DNA from: Bacillota bacterium
GTDB lineage: Bacteria > Bacillota > Clostridia > Acetivibrionales > DSM-1351
NCBI GenBank assembly: GCA_023397905.1
Contig: JAEWSZ010000211.1
Coordinates: 62,001 to 126,000 of the forward strand
Length of the DNA stretch: 64,000 nucleotides
Direction: 5' to 3'
Below, in pieces: positions 1 through 9,462 of this stretch. The stretch's first letter is position 1; every line of letters starts with the position of its first letter. The notes under the pieces are model-generated. The model did no database searches, had not been told where the DNA came from, and saw only the letters and a program-made list of their open reading frames with translations. Both the position numbers and the translations under genes were made by a program.

Positions 1-764
1 TTTTCTGCTTTAGCTTCAACGCCTTCATATTTGAGAGCTTTAACTGAAGTGTCTACATAGGATAATGCAAGGTATGATATAGCTCCGTCAGTGTCGGCTA
101 TTGCCTTTCTGACCGTACCGGAATTATCTTCTGTCAGAGCCAGACCTGCTGCTTCTTCAGCACCGTCCAGAGCGTATTTCTTAAAGGTTGCTCTTGTACC
201 GGAGGAGCTTGGTCTGTTAACAATAACTATCTTCATGTCAGATCCGCCGACATCTTTCCAGTTTGTTACTTTTCCGGTGAATATGTCGATTAACTGCTGT
301 TTTGTAAGGTTATCTACTGTTACTTTAGAGTTTACAACTGTTGCAAAGCCTACAACACAAACTTTATGATCTACTAATTCCTTGGCTTTTGCTTCATCAA
401 GCTTTTCAGCTGCATATAAGTCTGAGTTTCCTATATCTGCTCCGCCTTCGGAAACCTGGCTAAGACCGGTTCCGCTTCCGCCGCCCTGTACCTGTATGCT
501 TGCTCCGGAATTCTTTTCCATAAACATCTGAGCTGCTTTTTCAGCCAAGGGTTGAAGTGCTGAAGATCCTACTGCTGTAGCCGAACCTGAAATGCTCTCT
601 GTTGAAGACGGTGACGATTCGCTGCCGCTGTCTGATGATTCCACCTGGGTTGAAGGTGAAGTATCGGTTGAAGTATCGGTATTTGAGCCACAGCCGACCA
701 ATGCAGTAGTCAGGCTCAGAGTTAACGCCATTGACAGAACTATCGATTTCATAAGTTTTCTCAT
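1..764 (-). CDS. pstS: phosphate ABC transporter phosphate-binding lipoprotein PstS (3' end outside window)
   Basis: Extracellular phosphate-binding protein that delivers phosphate to the PstCAB importer. The reading frame runs off the left window edge, so about 254 residues are visible out of the usual 270-300. The start at 764 has an AGGAGGG at 776-782. The N-terminus is a lipoprotein signal with the lipobox LVGC, followed by a Ser/Thr/Asp/Glu-rich linker of about 35 residues. Then come the PstS core segments SATAVGSSALQPLAEKA, GGGSGTGLSQVSEGGADIG and VNRPSSSGTRATF, which line the phosphate site in this family. The rest of the pst operon presumably lies further left. A row of Pho-box-like repeats sits directly upstream. 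Identification is firm; only the C-terminus is missing. Confidence 0.93.
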   Translation of the reverse strand, partial: MRKLMKSIVLSMALTLSLTTALVGCGSNTDTSTDTSPSTQVESSDSGSESSPSSTESISGSATAVGSSALQPLAEKAAQMFMEKNSGASIQVQGGGSGTGLSQVSEGGADIGNSDLYAAEKLDEAKAKELVDHKVCVVGFATVVNSKVTVDNLTKQQLIDIFTGKVTNWKDVGGSDMKIVIVNRPSSSGTRATFKKYALDGAEEAAGLALTEDNSGTVRKAIADTDGAISYLALSYVDTSVKALKYEGVEAKAE

Positions 765-829
765 TTTCTTATTGACCCTCCTAAATATGTTGTAATTTTC
801 TTTTACAGTTAGTATTTTATTGGGTGAAG

Positions 830-889
830 TTTAAATACAAATTAAACAAATGTAAATTCTGATTAAATGAATGTAAATTCCAGGTTAAC
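830..889 (-). promoter_or_regulatory. Pho-box-like repeat array upstream of pstS
   Basis: Read on the minus strand, six TT(T/A)A(C/A)A-like hexamers recur with a 10-11 bp period, at 884-889, 872-877, 861-866, 851-856, 840-845 and 830-835 (TTTACA, TTAATC, TTTACA, TTAATT and TTTAAA are the clearest). Direct repeats of about 11 bp with TTAACA-like cores are the known binding pattern of PhoP in Firmicutes. A possible -10 element (TAAAAT, 814-819) lies between the array and the pstS start. This suggests induction of pst by phosphate starvation. Confidence 0.65.
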
Positions 890-920
890 TATTGCAAAAA
901 TTAATAATTTTTTATTTACA

Positions 921-968
921 AATAAAAAATAAGACATGGCCGGCATAACTGAATATGCTGACAATGTC
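921..968 (-). terminator. rho-independent terminator after the kimA-like gene
   Basis: An imperfect stem of about 15 bp (933-947 with 954-968, GACAT outer arms) is followed on the minus strand by a T-rich run at 921-932. It lies about 40 bp past the stop codon of the potassium transporter. Confidence 0.7.
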
Positions 969-1009
969 CTGATATATAAAACTCTGAAAAATCGGCGCTG
1001 CAGGGCGGA

Positions 1010-2872
1010 TCATTTGCCCAGAACCACCCTGTCGTCCTTAAGCTGCAGCGGCATGGTGGCAACAACTATGTGCTTGTGCTTTAACAATTCCTTTTGAATA
1101 AAATACGTGGTATTGTTGTGCATTATCTTCTGCCACCAGGACTTCACCGAAAACTGCGGCAGTATGACCGTTATCATATCCCCCTTCTCATATCCGTACT
1201 CCGTGGATTCTATAAATTTCAGCAAAGGGGAGAGCACCTTTCTGAACGGGGAATATTTTACGATCAGAGGTATATCCGTATCGATCAGGGCATACTTCTC
1301 CTTGATTTTATTGGCGTGCTCTTCATCTGTGGAAATATTAAAAGCCACGACATTGTCCGAGATGGTTTTTGCAAATCTCAGTGCCCTCAGGCTTGATTGG
1401 TTTATGCTTTCAAGCGGGACTATCACATGGTTTCTGTAGCAGTTCTTTTGTATGCTGAAACCCTTCAGGTCGGAGTTTTTAATATCCAGCTGTTTTGCAA
1501 GAGCCAGATAATGCCTTTTGATGCGCATGGACATAAAGACCATGACCGGAGTTATAATTATGACGATCCACGCTCCAGACGTGAATTTTTCAAAGGCGAT
1601 TATCAGCACGGCCACAGCAGTGGCAAGAGTACCGAAGCCGTTGACGGCGGCTTTGGCCTTCCACCATTTCCCCTTGATCCTTCTCCATCTCATCACCATT
1701 CCGAACTGTGACAGCGTAAAGGATGTAAAGGCCCCTATGGCATACAGGGGAAGCAGTAAGGACACATTTCCCCTGAAGACTACGATCAGTATTCCCGCTA
1801 TGGCGGAAAGTATTATGATACCGTTTGAAAAGCTGAGCCTGTCGCCTCTCATGCTGAACTGTCTGGGCACGTATCCGTCTCTTCCCATGATGGACATGAG
1901 CAGCGGGAAGCCGGAATAAGCCGTATTCGCTGCTAAAACCAGTATCAGTATTGAGGTTGCGGTATAGAAATAGAACATAAAATTATTTCCGAATATATAA
2001 AATGCAATCTGATTCAAAACCGTTTTGCCTTCAAGCGGAACAACATGGTACATGTTCGCCAGAACAGATATTCCCCCGAAAATCAGCAGTACCAGAAGCG
2101 ACAGCAGCCAGAGGGTTTTCCTGGCATGCTTTGATTCGGGCTTCTGAAAATTCGGCACGGCATTGCTCACGGCCTCGACACCTGTCAGCGCGGTACAGCC
2201 GTTTGAAAACGCCTTCAATATCAGGAAAACCGTAACCGCCCCATTTGCCTTCAGCTGCTGAGCAGGTTCCATTGGATGGTACATTCCGAATTTAAACCTT
2301 ATTATCCCTACGACAATCATTACCAACGAACCAAAAATAAATAAGTACGTGGGAATGCTGAATATCCTTGCTGATTCCTTTATCCCGCGCAAATTGCCTA
2401 TCATGATAAATAGGAGGACAAGAAGGCATATTGGCACACTGTATGGCTCCAGCCAGCCAAATGCGGAAGTCAGCTGTGCGACGCCCGAAGAAATGCTGAC
2501 TGCCACCGTCAGGATGTAATCTATTGCCAGCGCCGTACCCGCCGTGACTCCAGCTGCGTGCCCCAGATTGTCGGAGGCGACCACATATGCCCCGCCGCCG
2601 TTTGAATATGCCGATATAGTCTGGCTGTAAGAAAATGTCAGTATAACAAGCAGCGCTATTATGGCAATCGAAATATATGTCAGATACATAAAGGACAGCG
2701 CGCCTATGGCCGGTATCAGGGCAATGAGAATCTCTTCTCCTGCATAGCCTACCGACGATATGGAATCGCTGGCCAATATGGGAAGCCCCCAGAAAACTTT
2801 ATACTTTTCATCACTGATAGCCTCATTTTTAAGAGGCTTACCTATCAAAACCTTTTTTATCCACTGTAACAT
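1010..2872 (-). CDS. kimA: KimA/YdaO-type potassium uptake permease (APC superfamily)
   Basis: Proton-coupled high-affinity potassium importer in the cytoplasmic membrane, by resemblance to Bacillus KimA. The start at 2872 (MLQWIKKV) has GGAGG five bases upstream; an in-frame ATG 13 codons earlier (2911) has no good site. The predicted protein is 620 residues, close to the 607 of B. subtilis KimA. The N-terminal core holds the motif LASDSISSVGYAGEEILIAL and the glycine-rich segment SNGGGAYVVASDNLG, followed by about 12 hydrophobic helices. The last 150 or so residues form a soluble cytoplasmic domain (from about RHYLALAKQL), as in KimA. It is a single-gene unit with its own terminator. Family members are often controlled by c-di-AMP, but no ydaO-type riboswitch could be recognised in the leader. 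Confidence 0.85.
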   Translation of the reverse strand: MLQWIKKVLIGKPLKNEAISDEKYKVFWGLPILASDSISSVGYAGEEILIALIPAIGALSFMYLTYISIAIIALLVILTFSYSQTISAYSNGGGAYVVASDNLGHAAGVTAGTALAIDYILTVAVSISSGVAQLTSAFGWLEPYSVPICLLVLLFIMIGNLRGIKESARIFSIPTYLFIFGSLVMIVVGIIRFKFGMYHPMEPAQQLKANGAVTVFLILKAFSNGCTALTGVEAVSNAVPNFQKPESKHARKTLWLLSLLVLLIFGGISVLANMYHVVPLEGKTVLNQIAFYIFGNNFMFYFYTATSILILVLAANTAYSGFPLLMSIMGRDGYVPRQFSMRGDRLSFSNGIIILSAIAGILIVVFRGNVSLLLPLYAIGAFTSFTLSQFGMVMRWRRIKGKWWKAKAAVNGFGTLATAVAVLIIAFEKFTSGAWIVIIITPVMVFMSMRIKRHYLALAKQLDIKNSDLKGFSIQKNCYRNHVIVPLESINQSSLRALRFAKTISDNVVAFNISTDEEHANKIKEKYALIDTDIPLIVKYSPFRKVLSPLLKFIESTEYGYEKGDMITVILPQFSVKSWWQKIMHNNTTYFIQKELLKHKHIVVATMPLQLKDDRVVLGK

Positions 2873-3108
2873 TCTATCCTCCATGTCTCCATTGTCCGGG
2901 ACCATATCCATACTCGGCCCTGTAAACCTGTTTCCGGTGATTATTTAAAACAAATTAGATTATATCTCTTAATGGTGTTTATCCAAAGCTCAGAGACATT
3001 GCGCATAAATCATTACCAACCCTATTACAGGCTTTTCAGCGAATCTATCTTACTCTGCCGGACATGATTTAAATATAGCTTCAAAATACTATAGGTATAA
3101 AAAATTAT

Positions 3109-3255
3109 TTAAAGTTCATCGTCATCGTCCCTGTCTATTTTATAATTTTTATTTTCTTTCCCTCTTTCCGGGATATAGCCGTCTATTTTCTTTATTATAT
3201 AAATAAGCAATATGGCAATAGTGCATGAGCCTATTGTTGATAGTATATCCTTCAT
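3109..3255 (-). CDS. possible small single-span membrane protein
   Basis: A 48-codon reading frame starts with MKDILSTIGS, continues with one hydrophobic helix (about residues 9-21), and ends in a charged tail with four consecutive Asp. The layout of one membrane helix followed by a basic then acidic cytoplasmic tail is typical of small bacterial membrane proteins. The ribosome binding site is poor: GGGG directly before the ATG. A 62-residue frame overlapping it (3149-3337) has no such organisation. Otherwise 2873-3614 shows no gene. No family is recognised, and it may be chance. Confidence 0.3.
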   Translation of the reverse strand: MKDILSTIGSCTIAILLIYIIKKIDGYIPERGKENKNYKIDRDDDDEL

Positions 3256-3614
3256 GACCCCATCTCATTTCCGGCTTTAAATCAATTATAAAAGCCTGTC
3301 TTATTCCGTTCGCCTCTGCCGCACCAGTGACTTCCATGTAAGATTATAATTCCGGGGGCTTGCAAAACTAAAGCCTGGAGTATTTCCGTTGGGAATTTTG
3401 CTCATACCGTTAAAAGCTTTTAAACCGATTTATCACCGCGGCTCATAGTTTTATCCCTCTTTATTTTCACAATACGGTAGTCTTGAATGTTGATAAAAAA
3501 TGCCTTCAATCATATACTAAAAGAATAAAATTCAAGTGCGGACGGACATGCCTGAATTCCGATTCCTCAGCTGATCACCGGCATCTGGGGAACGGCGCCA
3601 TGGAGGTTATTTAT

Positions 3615-5474
3615 ATGATCAGGACATTAAAAGGAAAGATTTCAATACTGTATCTGGGCCTTGTAGTATTAATCGCCATAGTGGGAATAACGGCCTCCGT
3701 AAATCTGTATAATTTGAGCAGGTCCATAGACGGCCTTATGAGCGCCAACTATAAAAGCATCAACGCGGCCACTGAGATGATGGAGGCCATCGAAAGGCTG
3801 GACAGCGCCATGCTTATTTATATCAATGTGGACACGCAAAACGGCAAAGAACTTTTTACCGGCAACAACGAAGAATTTCTGAAATGGTACAACATTGACG
3901 CCAACAATGTGACGGAAAATGGAGAAAGCGAACTTGTGAAAGAAATCAAATCCTCCTACGACAACTATGCAAAATTATTTTTTGATCTGGAGGAAACTCT
4001 CAGCCGCCAGGGTCCAGAAAAAGCCAACCAGTTCTATAATACAAAGATGATGCCCGACCTCATAAATATTAAGAACCAATTGAAGCATCTGAGCCTTATA
4101 AATGAAAAAGCCATGTTCAAAGGCAAGGACATGGCCACGGAACACGCCAGCAATTCCATGTATCTGGTTTTGGGCATATCCATATTTGCAATAATCGGGG
4201 GCTTCGCGGTTTCCAGATTTTTAACAAACCGCTTTTTAACGCCCATAACTCAGCTGACCCAGACCATGAAGCTGGTCAAAGCCGGAGATCTGGACCAGCA
4301 GGCCGATATTGGCACACGGGATGAAATCGGCGGGCTGGCGTTGGAATTCAATAATATGACAAAACGCCTGCAGCAGTATGAGCAGAGTACTTTGGGCCAA
4401 CTGCTTGTGGAAAAGAACAAATCTCTGGCAATTGTAAAAAGCATTTCCGATCCGCTGATAGTGCTGGATCCGGATTACCGCATAATCCTGCTGAACGACG
4501 CCTTTGAAAAGATTTTTAATGTCAGCGAAGACTATTTTATCAACAAGCATTTCCTGGAAGGCGTCAGAAACGGCGAAATTTTTGATTTCATTTCCAGTAC
4601 GTTTAAATCCGGTGATGAAACACAGCAAAAAATCTTTCTGATAAAAACCGATGATGAGGACTATTATTTCAATGTGGTCGTAGCCGCCGTCAAAGACAAC
4701 AATGCCAATCTTTCGGGCATGATAGCGGTTTTTCAGAATGTCACCCAGCTAAAGGAGCTGGAAAAAATACGGACGGACTTTATCGCCACCATATCCCATG
4801 AATTTAAGACTCCGCTGACCTCCATAATGATGGGTACGGATATTCTGACAGACGAGGGCATGGGGCAGCTGAATGAGGATCAGAAACAGTTCATACAGGC
4901 GATCCGTGAGGATGGAGACAGGCTTACCAAGCTTGTCAACGACCTGCTGGAGCTGACAAGGATCGAATCGGGAAAAGCTCTGTACAAGTTTAAGGAATAC
5001 GCCATCGATGATATTATAGAATGTTCTGTTAGGCCATTTTATCAACTGGCGAAGCAGCAGGACAAAAACCTGTATTTTCAGTGTGATGAAAATCTCCCCC
5101 ATGTTACCGCCGATTTTGAAAAAATAACCTGGGTACTGAACAACCTCATATCAAACGCATTGAAATACACCAATGCCGGCGATGAAATAGTTGTTGCCGG
5201 CGGGAAGCGGTCAAATATGGTGTATGTCACGGTCAGAGACACCGGAATGGGCATACCCAAAGAATATACCGGTAAAATATTTGAAAAATTCGTGCAGGTG
5301 AAAGACGCGGACATTGAAGTAAGAGGCACCGGCCTGGGGCTGGCGGTGGTAAAAGAGATCATTGAAGCCCACCACGGTGAAATATGGTGCGAGAGCAGGC
5401 TGGATATGGGCAGCAGCTTTACGTTTACCCTGAATATTGCGGGAAACGGGCCGGAAGAGATACAGGAACCATGA
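3615..5474 (+). CDS. membrane sensor histidine kinase (HAMP-PAS-HisKA-HATPase)
   Basis: Sensor kinase of about 619 residues for the response regulator 30 bp downstream. The start at 3615 (MIRTLKGK) is chosen because GGAGG lies 8 bases upstream; the frame is open 44 codons further but lacks a site there. The order is: TM1 (about 10-32), an extracellular helical domain of about 150 residues resembling four-helix-bundle sensors, TM2 (about 180-200), HAMP (about 200-255, ending in DEIGGLALEFNNMTKRL), PAS (about 270-380), HisKA with the phospho-acceptor His395 in ISHEFKTPLTS, and an ATPase domain with NNLISNALKYT (N box), DTGMGIP (G1) and GTGLGLAVV (G2). All catalytic boxes are intact. The ligand is unknown; the neighbouring potassium transporter is on the other strand and gives no clear hint. 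Confidence 0.9.
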   Translation: MIRTLKGKISILYLGLVVLIAIVGITASVNLYNLSRSIDGLMSANYKSINAATEMMEAIERLDSAMLIYINVDTQNGKELFTGNNEEFLKWYNIDANNVTENGESELVKEIKSSYDNYAKLFFDLEETLSRQGPEKANQFYNTKMMPDLINIKNQLKHLSLINEKAMFKGKDMATEHASNSMYLVLGISIFAIIGGFAVSRFLTNRFLTPITQLTQTMKLVKAGDLDQQADIGTRDEIGGLALEFNNMTKRLQQYEQSTLGQLLVEKNKSLAIVKSISDPLIVLDPDYRIILLNDAFEKIFNVSEDYFINKHFLEGVRNGEIFDFISSTFKSGDETQQKIFLIKTDDEDYYFNVVVAAVKDNNANLSGMIAVFQNVTQLKELEKIRTDFIATISHEFKTPLTSIMMGTDILTDEGMGQLNEDQKQFIQAIREDGDRLTKLVNDLLELTRIESGKALYKFKEYAIDDIIECSVRPFYQLAKQQDKNLYFQCDENLPHVTADFEKITWVLNNLISNALKYTNAGDEIVVAGGKRSNMVYVTVRDTGMGIPKEYTGKIFEKFVQVKDADIEVRGTGLGLAVVKEIIEAHHGEIWCESRLDMGSSFTFTLNIAGNGPEEIQEP

Positions 5475-5503
5475 GTTCCGGTGTATCCGGAAATGGAGAA
5501 CTA

Positions 5504-6103
5504 ATGGAGAATAAAATAAAAAAAGTATTGGTTGTGGATGACACAAAAAATATCAGGATGATCTTGACCAAGTGCCTTGAGCTGGAAGGCTATGAGGTGA
5601 TGACGGCAGGTGACGGGAAGCAGGCTCTGGAAATGTTTCTGGAGCATAGCTTCGATCTGGCGTTTCTGGATATAAAGCTCCCTGAAATCCGGGGCACCGA
5701 AGTGCTGAAAAGAATCAGGGAGCGCGGTATAAAGACTCCAGTAATAATAATCACAGCCTACGCAACGGTGAAAAACGCCGTAGACTGCACGAATCTGGGA
5801 GCTGTGGCATATGTTCAGAAGCCTTTTTCGGCCGATAAAATCAGATCGGTGCTGAAGGAGCTTGAGACCAGTCCCTTGATCAACGACATACCTGATAAGA
5901 GTATCGAAGGCCTCATAGGCAGCTCAAGGTCCGCCCTTGACATGGGAGATTATGAAAAAGCTCTGGAGTATGCGCAAAGAGCCCTTTCCTCCGAGCTGAA
6001 CAATCCCGACATCTATCTGCTGATCAGCCAGGCCTATGAAGGCCTGAAAAACGCTGAAGGCGCCCAAAGATTCTACCAGTTTTACAAGCTGTTCAGCACA
6101 TGA
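5504..6103 (+). CDS. response regulator with receiver domain and TPR-like C-terminus
   Basis: A 199-residue response regulator in one operon with the upstream kinase. The start at 5504 follows GGAGA. Residues 5-122 are a complete receiver domain with acidic pair D12/D13, phospho-acceptor D56 in FLDIKLP, a Thr in VIIITAYATV, and Lys in YVQKPFS. Residues about 130-195 are helical and contain a TPR-like unit (YEKALEYAQRALSSELNNPDIYLLISQAYEGL). No DNA-binding, GGDEF or other output domain is present. Output is therefore probably by protein-protein contact rather than transcription. The gene ends 8 bp before the convergent GH43 gene. Confidence 0.85.
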   Translation: MENKIKKVLVVDDTKNIRMILTKCLELEGYEVMTAGDGKQALEMFLEHSFDLAFLDIKLPEIRGTEVLKRIRERGIKTPVIIITAYATVKNAVDCTNLGAVAYVQKPFSADKIRSVLKELETSPLINDIPDKSIEGLIGSSRSALDMGDYEKALEYAQRALSSELNNPDIYLLISQAYEGLKNAEGAQRFYQFYKLFST

Positions 6104-6110
6104 CATTTTT

Positions 6111-7703
6111 TCATATCAAGGGCTGGGCTTTGGGGTCTCCGACGTAATCAAACCAGTCGAAATCGGCACAGTTTTCACTGGCTTTACCATTGCTGCCGGC
6201 AAACATTCCAATATAGGTTCCGACAAAACCGCCCGCCAAATCTGTGCTCAGCAATCTTCCATCCACATTTTCAGCCAGCGCTTTCATATCATTTTCATAC
6301 GAACCGTAGTAGAAGCTATAATCCTGTCCGGCAGCGGATACTTTAAGGAATATTCGCCCTCCTTCGAATTCAGTGGAATTAATAATTGTCTCTTTTCCGC
6401 CGAAGCACCGCACAAGCCGTATTACTTTCTTCCCACCACACAAAGTATGCTCGAAACGGAAATTGTAGTCATTACTCTGTATAAGCGAAATACCAGCGGC
6501 TTCCCCCTCCATAGCAGGGTTGAATTCCATCAGTGTCAAAGCGGAAAAATTAATATGCTGCTGGCGCCGGCCAATAAAACTTGGGTTTAGCCGGTCTCCC
6601 ATTTTAGCGGGTCTAAGCTTCAATCTCAGATATCCCGGCCTGTCGGACAGGCTCCAGAACTTCTCCCTGGGCGTGCGCAGCATATTCCAGACAAAGTCTA
6701 ATTCTGAAGAGGTGAACTCATCACGCCCGGGCAATATTACTTCCTCGCCTGCCGGAAGCCCGGGTTTAGTGTAGCATAACTCTATTTTTCCTGTTCCGGG
6801 GCTTACTACAGGCCATCCGTCTTCCCACTCAACAGGCACCAGAAAGGTTTCTCTCCCCAGATTCCTGTAATATCCCCCATAAGGCCGTGAACCCAGACAT
6901 ACCATCCACCATTCCCCGTTTTGTGTCTCCACCAGATCCGCATGGCCGGCGTTTACTATGGGATAATGCCTCCCCAGGTGTCTGTGCGTCAGTATGGGAT
7001 TGCCTGGATTGCCTTGGTATGGACCCGTCAATTTGTCACTTCTTGCGATTGTGACAGAATGGTGGTAGTCCGTACCTCCTTCCGCTACCATGAGGTAATA
7101 AACTCCATTGATTTTGTATAAATGAGGCCCTTCCGGCCACACTGCATTTTTGAGAGCGCCTCTCCACAATCCGTATCTCGGGCCGGTTAAAGCCATATTT
7201 TCCATATCCAATTCCCGCATCCATATTTCATTGTCACCGGAATACCGTCCTCCTTCAGGTACTTCGCTGGTTCCGGTTACATAGGCTTTTCCGTTGTCAT
7301 CAAAAAACAGAGACGGATCTATCCCCGGTGCATCATGAAGCCAGTGAATCTCCGACCAGGGGCCTTCCGGATGCAGTGAAGTGACAATAAAGTTTCCCTC
7401 TTTTCCCACATTGGTGCATATTACATAAAAAATACCGTTATGATATCTGATAGTAGGAGCAAATATTCCCTCTGACTGCCGGAGATCATCCAGATTGAGC
7501 TGGGATCCCCTATCCAGTACATGTCCTATCTGCCTCCAGTTGACAAGATCCTTGCTGTGGAATATAGGAATTCCGGGGAAATAGGCAAAGCTGGAATTAA
7601 TCAGATAATAATCCTGCTCAACGCGGCATATTGACGGATCCGGATAAAACCCCGGTAAAATAGGGTTATTAAAATTCTTTTCTGTCTCTCTGTGTATTGT
7701 CAT
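6111..7703 (-). CDS. glycoside hydrolase family 43 enzyme (beta-xylosidase / alpha-L-arabinofuranosidase type)
   Basis: A 530-residue intracellular glycosidase without signal peptide, expected to act on xylo- or arabino-oligosaccharides brought in by the adjacent importer. The start at 7703 has GGAGGG seven bases upstream. The N-terminal five-bladed propeller shows the GH43 catalytic triad: general base D22 in FYPDPS, pKa-modulating D129 in GIDPSLFFDD, and general acid E191 in WPEGPHLYK. From about residue 325 on there is a beta-sandwich C-terminal domain of the kind found in two-domain GH43 beta-xylosidases. It is the last gene of the operon that begins at 12871, separated from the binding-protein gene by a stem-loop. 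The exact substrate (xylobiose versus arabinose side chains) cannot be decided from sequence alone. Confidence 0.88.
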   Translation of the reverse strand: MTIHRETEKNFNNPILPGFYPDPSICRVEQDYYLINSSFAYFPGIPIFHSKDLVNWRQIGHVLDRGSQLNLDDLRQSEGIFAPTIRYHNGIFYVICTNVGKEGNFIVTSLHPEGPWSEIHWLHDAPGIDPSLFFDDNGKAYVTGTSEVPEGGRYSGDNEIWMRELDMENMALTGPRYGLWRGALKNAVWPEGPHLYKINGVYYLMVAEGGTDYHHSVTIARSDKLTGPYQGNPGNPILTHRHLGRHYPIVNAGHADLVETQNGEWWMVCLGSRPYGGYYRNLGRETFLVPVEWEDGWPVVSPGTGKIELCYTKPGLPAGEEVILPGRDEFTSSELDFVWNMLRTPREKFWSLSDRPGYLRLKLRPAKMGDRLNPSFIGRRQQHINFSALTLMEFNPAMEGEAAGISLIQSNDYNFRFEHTLCGGKKVIRLVRCFGGKETIINSTEFEGGRIFLKVSAAGQDYSFYYGSYENDMKALAENVDGRLLSTDLAGGFVGTYIGMFAGSNGKASENCADFDWFDYVGDPKAQPLI

Positions 7704-7769
7704 TAAAATTCCCTCCTGCTGGATTCCATATTTACTGATTTTTTTATTAATTACACAGCTTCAAGTATA

Positions 7770-7808
7770 AAAGAAGTGCAATGACCATGATTCTCACTGC
7801 ACTTCTTT
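7770..7808 (-). other. intercistronic stem-loop between binding-protein gene and GH43 gene
   Basis: An 11-bp perfect inverted repeat (AAAGAAGTGCA at 7770-7780 with its complement at 7798-7808) lies directly after the solute-binding protein stop. The U run beyond it is weak, so it may be a partial terminator or a 3'-protecting hairpin that keeps binding-protein mRNA more abundant than the downstream gene. Confidence 0.6.
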
Positions 7809-7831
7809 CGGATCAAATATACAGGTACATG

Positions 7832-9391
7832 CTATTTTTTGCCGTTGGCTGCCGCCCATTCATCAATCTGCTTCTGTTTTTCGGCAATCAGTTTATCAAC
7901 TCCAGCCGCTTTTAAAGCGGATATAAACTTGGGATATACGCTGTCTACATCAACAGAGCCTGATTCCAGGGATTGAACATACTGTTTGACAACATTGGAT
8001 ATGGCAGCCTGTTCTGTTTTAACAGGTTCGCTGTTAAAGGAAAACCCGGAAATTTTTGATTCAATGGCATCATTATTAAATTCTTTCAGCTTTTGCGCCT
8101 TATCCGGATCTTCGTTTGTCCATGTATATTCAATAAGCTGATTTCCAAGCGTCCACTGCATGCCGATCATGGAATATCCTGTGGATGTGGCATTTAAACC
8201 GTCTGCGAAGTCAATGACATTGTCGCTCTTTTTAACATAATGTTTGTTTTCAATACCAAATGCAAATGTATTTATCAATTGACTGTCATTGTGCAGCAAA
8301 TCTATAAACATCAGAGCCCGTTCCTTGTCCTCGGAGGTTCTTGAAATGGCCATCATTGAATTCTGCACCTCATTGCAGGAAGTATACGGTTTTACATCCG
8401 AGGGAAATGCTGTCTGTGTCAGCGGATAACCATATGACTGTGCAAGTTCATTATCTTTTCCCGGTTTAAGTACCTGCAGTTCAAATAAGAATTTCCCGCC
8501 TTTTTCATCAGGAGAAGTGTCTGTGATTGTAGCTGCATTTTTGTTTATATAGCCTTTCTGGAACCAGTCCCGCGCCACTTTCAACGCTTCCTTGTACTCA
8601 GGTTCTTCGTACTGGTTGTATACCTTGTAATCCGTATTTCTTCTCAATACACCCGGAAGATTTGAACCGTCTATCATTTCAAACATATTTAAAAGCAGTC
8701 CTACCGGTGTACCGTTTTTATATACATAGAATGGGTAAATATCCGGTTCGCCGTCTTTTACCGTTTTCAACATAGGTTCGATATCTGCCATGGTTTTAAT
8801 TTTTGTCAAATCCAAATTATATTTATCAACCAGCTCTTTTTTTGCCACCAATCCATAATAAGCAGCAAATTCTTTTTCTGTGGGAATTGCGTACATTTTA
8901 TCGCCAACCTTGCAAAAATCAAGGAAACGGCCGGTATTTGCTTTGGTTTGCGGAGCGTACTTGTCAAGCATTTCATCGGTTATCTCGGTAAATGCATTCT
9001 TCGCCACATTTTGACTGTACTGCATCCAGTTAGCTGTAAAGCAAACGTCAAAGGGTTCACCTGATGCTATTGCAAGGTTAACCTTATCCTGATAGGAATC
9101 AAATCCGTACATATTAACCTTGATGGTAGCGTTGATCTTTTGCTGGAGCTGCTTATTTAATTCTGCCGTAACTAATTCCAAATCCTTCTGCGGTGGATTC
9201 GGTATATATGCTTTAATCTCATATGGCGAAAGCTTCTGTTCAGACGAAGTTCCGGTTGCCGCATTTGAACCGGAAGCGTTACTTCCGTCCGGGCTGCCTG
9301 AGCCACAGCCTGCAAATAACGATAAGGTTAATATCAATACTAGCATAATGCATAATAACCCAGGAAATTTTCCCACAAATCGTTTACTCAT
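7832..9391 (-). CDS. extracellular sugar-binding lipoprotein of a CUT1-type ABC importer (LplA-like)
   Basis: Binding protein of about 519 residues, anchored outside the membrane, working with the two permeases just upstream. The start at 9391 (MSKRFVGK) follows GGAGG with 8-base spacing; an ATG overlapping that site at 9406 is unlikely. The signal peptide ends in the lipobox LFAGC and a Ser/Gly/Ala-rich linker follows. The mature part has the usual features of large (about 500-residue) family 1 binding proteins of the LplA group, e.g. a hinge-like ASGEPFDVCFTANW early on. Genomic context (GH43 in the same operon, GH51/GH43 next door) suggests arabinoxylan- or xylan-derived oligosaccharides. 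The gene carries its own 3' stem-loop. Confidence 0.88.
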   Translation of the reverse strand: MSKRFVGKFPGLLCIMLVLILTLSLFAGCGSGSPDGSNASGSNAATGTSSEQKLSPYEIKAYIPNPPQKDLELVTAELNKQLQQKINATIKVNMYGFDSYQDKVNLAIASGEPFDVCFTANWMQYSQNVAKNAFTEITDEMLDKYAPQTKANTGRFLDFCKVGDKMYAIPTEKEFAAYYGLVAKKELVDKYNLDLTKIKTMADIEPMLKTVKDGEPDIYPFYVYKNGTPVGLLLNMFEMIDGSNLPGVLRRNTDYKVYNQYEEPEYKEALKVARDWFQKGYINKNAATITDTSPDEKGGKFLFELQVLKPGKDNELAQSYGYPLTQTAFPSDVKPYTSCNEVQNSMMAISRTSEDKERALMFIDLLHNDSQLINTFAFGIENKHYVKKSDNVIDFADGLNATSTGYSMIGMQWTLGNQLIEYTWTNEDPDKAQKLKEFNNDAIESKISGFSFNSEPVKTEQAAISNVVKQYVQSLESGSVDVDSVYPKFISALKAAGVDKLIAEKQKQIDEWAAANGKK

Positions 9392-9462
9392 TTTTTCATC
9401 CTCCATTAAATATTGTTTTATTTATACTAACCAGTTATAAGCCGTACGCTCTTACACCGGAA

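Noticed and set aside
2873..3108. ydaO-type c-di-AMP riboswitch before the KimA-like gene
   Set aside because: The conserved core segments of this riboswitch could not be found in the leader.
3149..3337. 62-codon minus-strand frame
   Set aside because: It overlaps the more protein-like 48-codon frame in another frame, with unnatural composition and no ribosome binding site.
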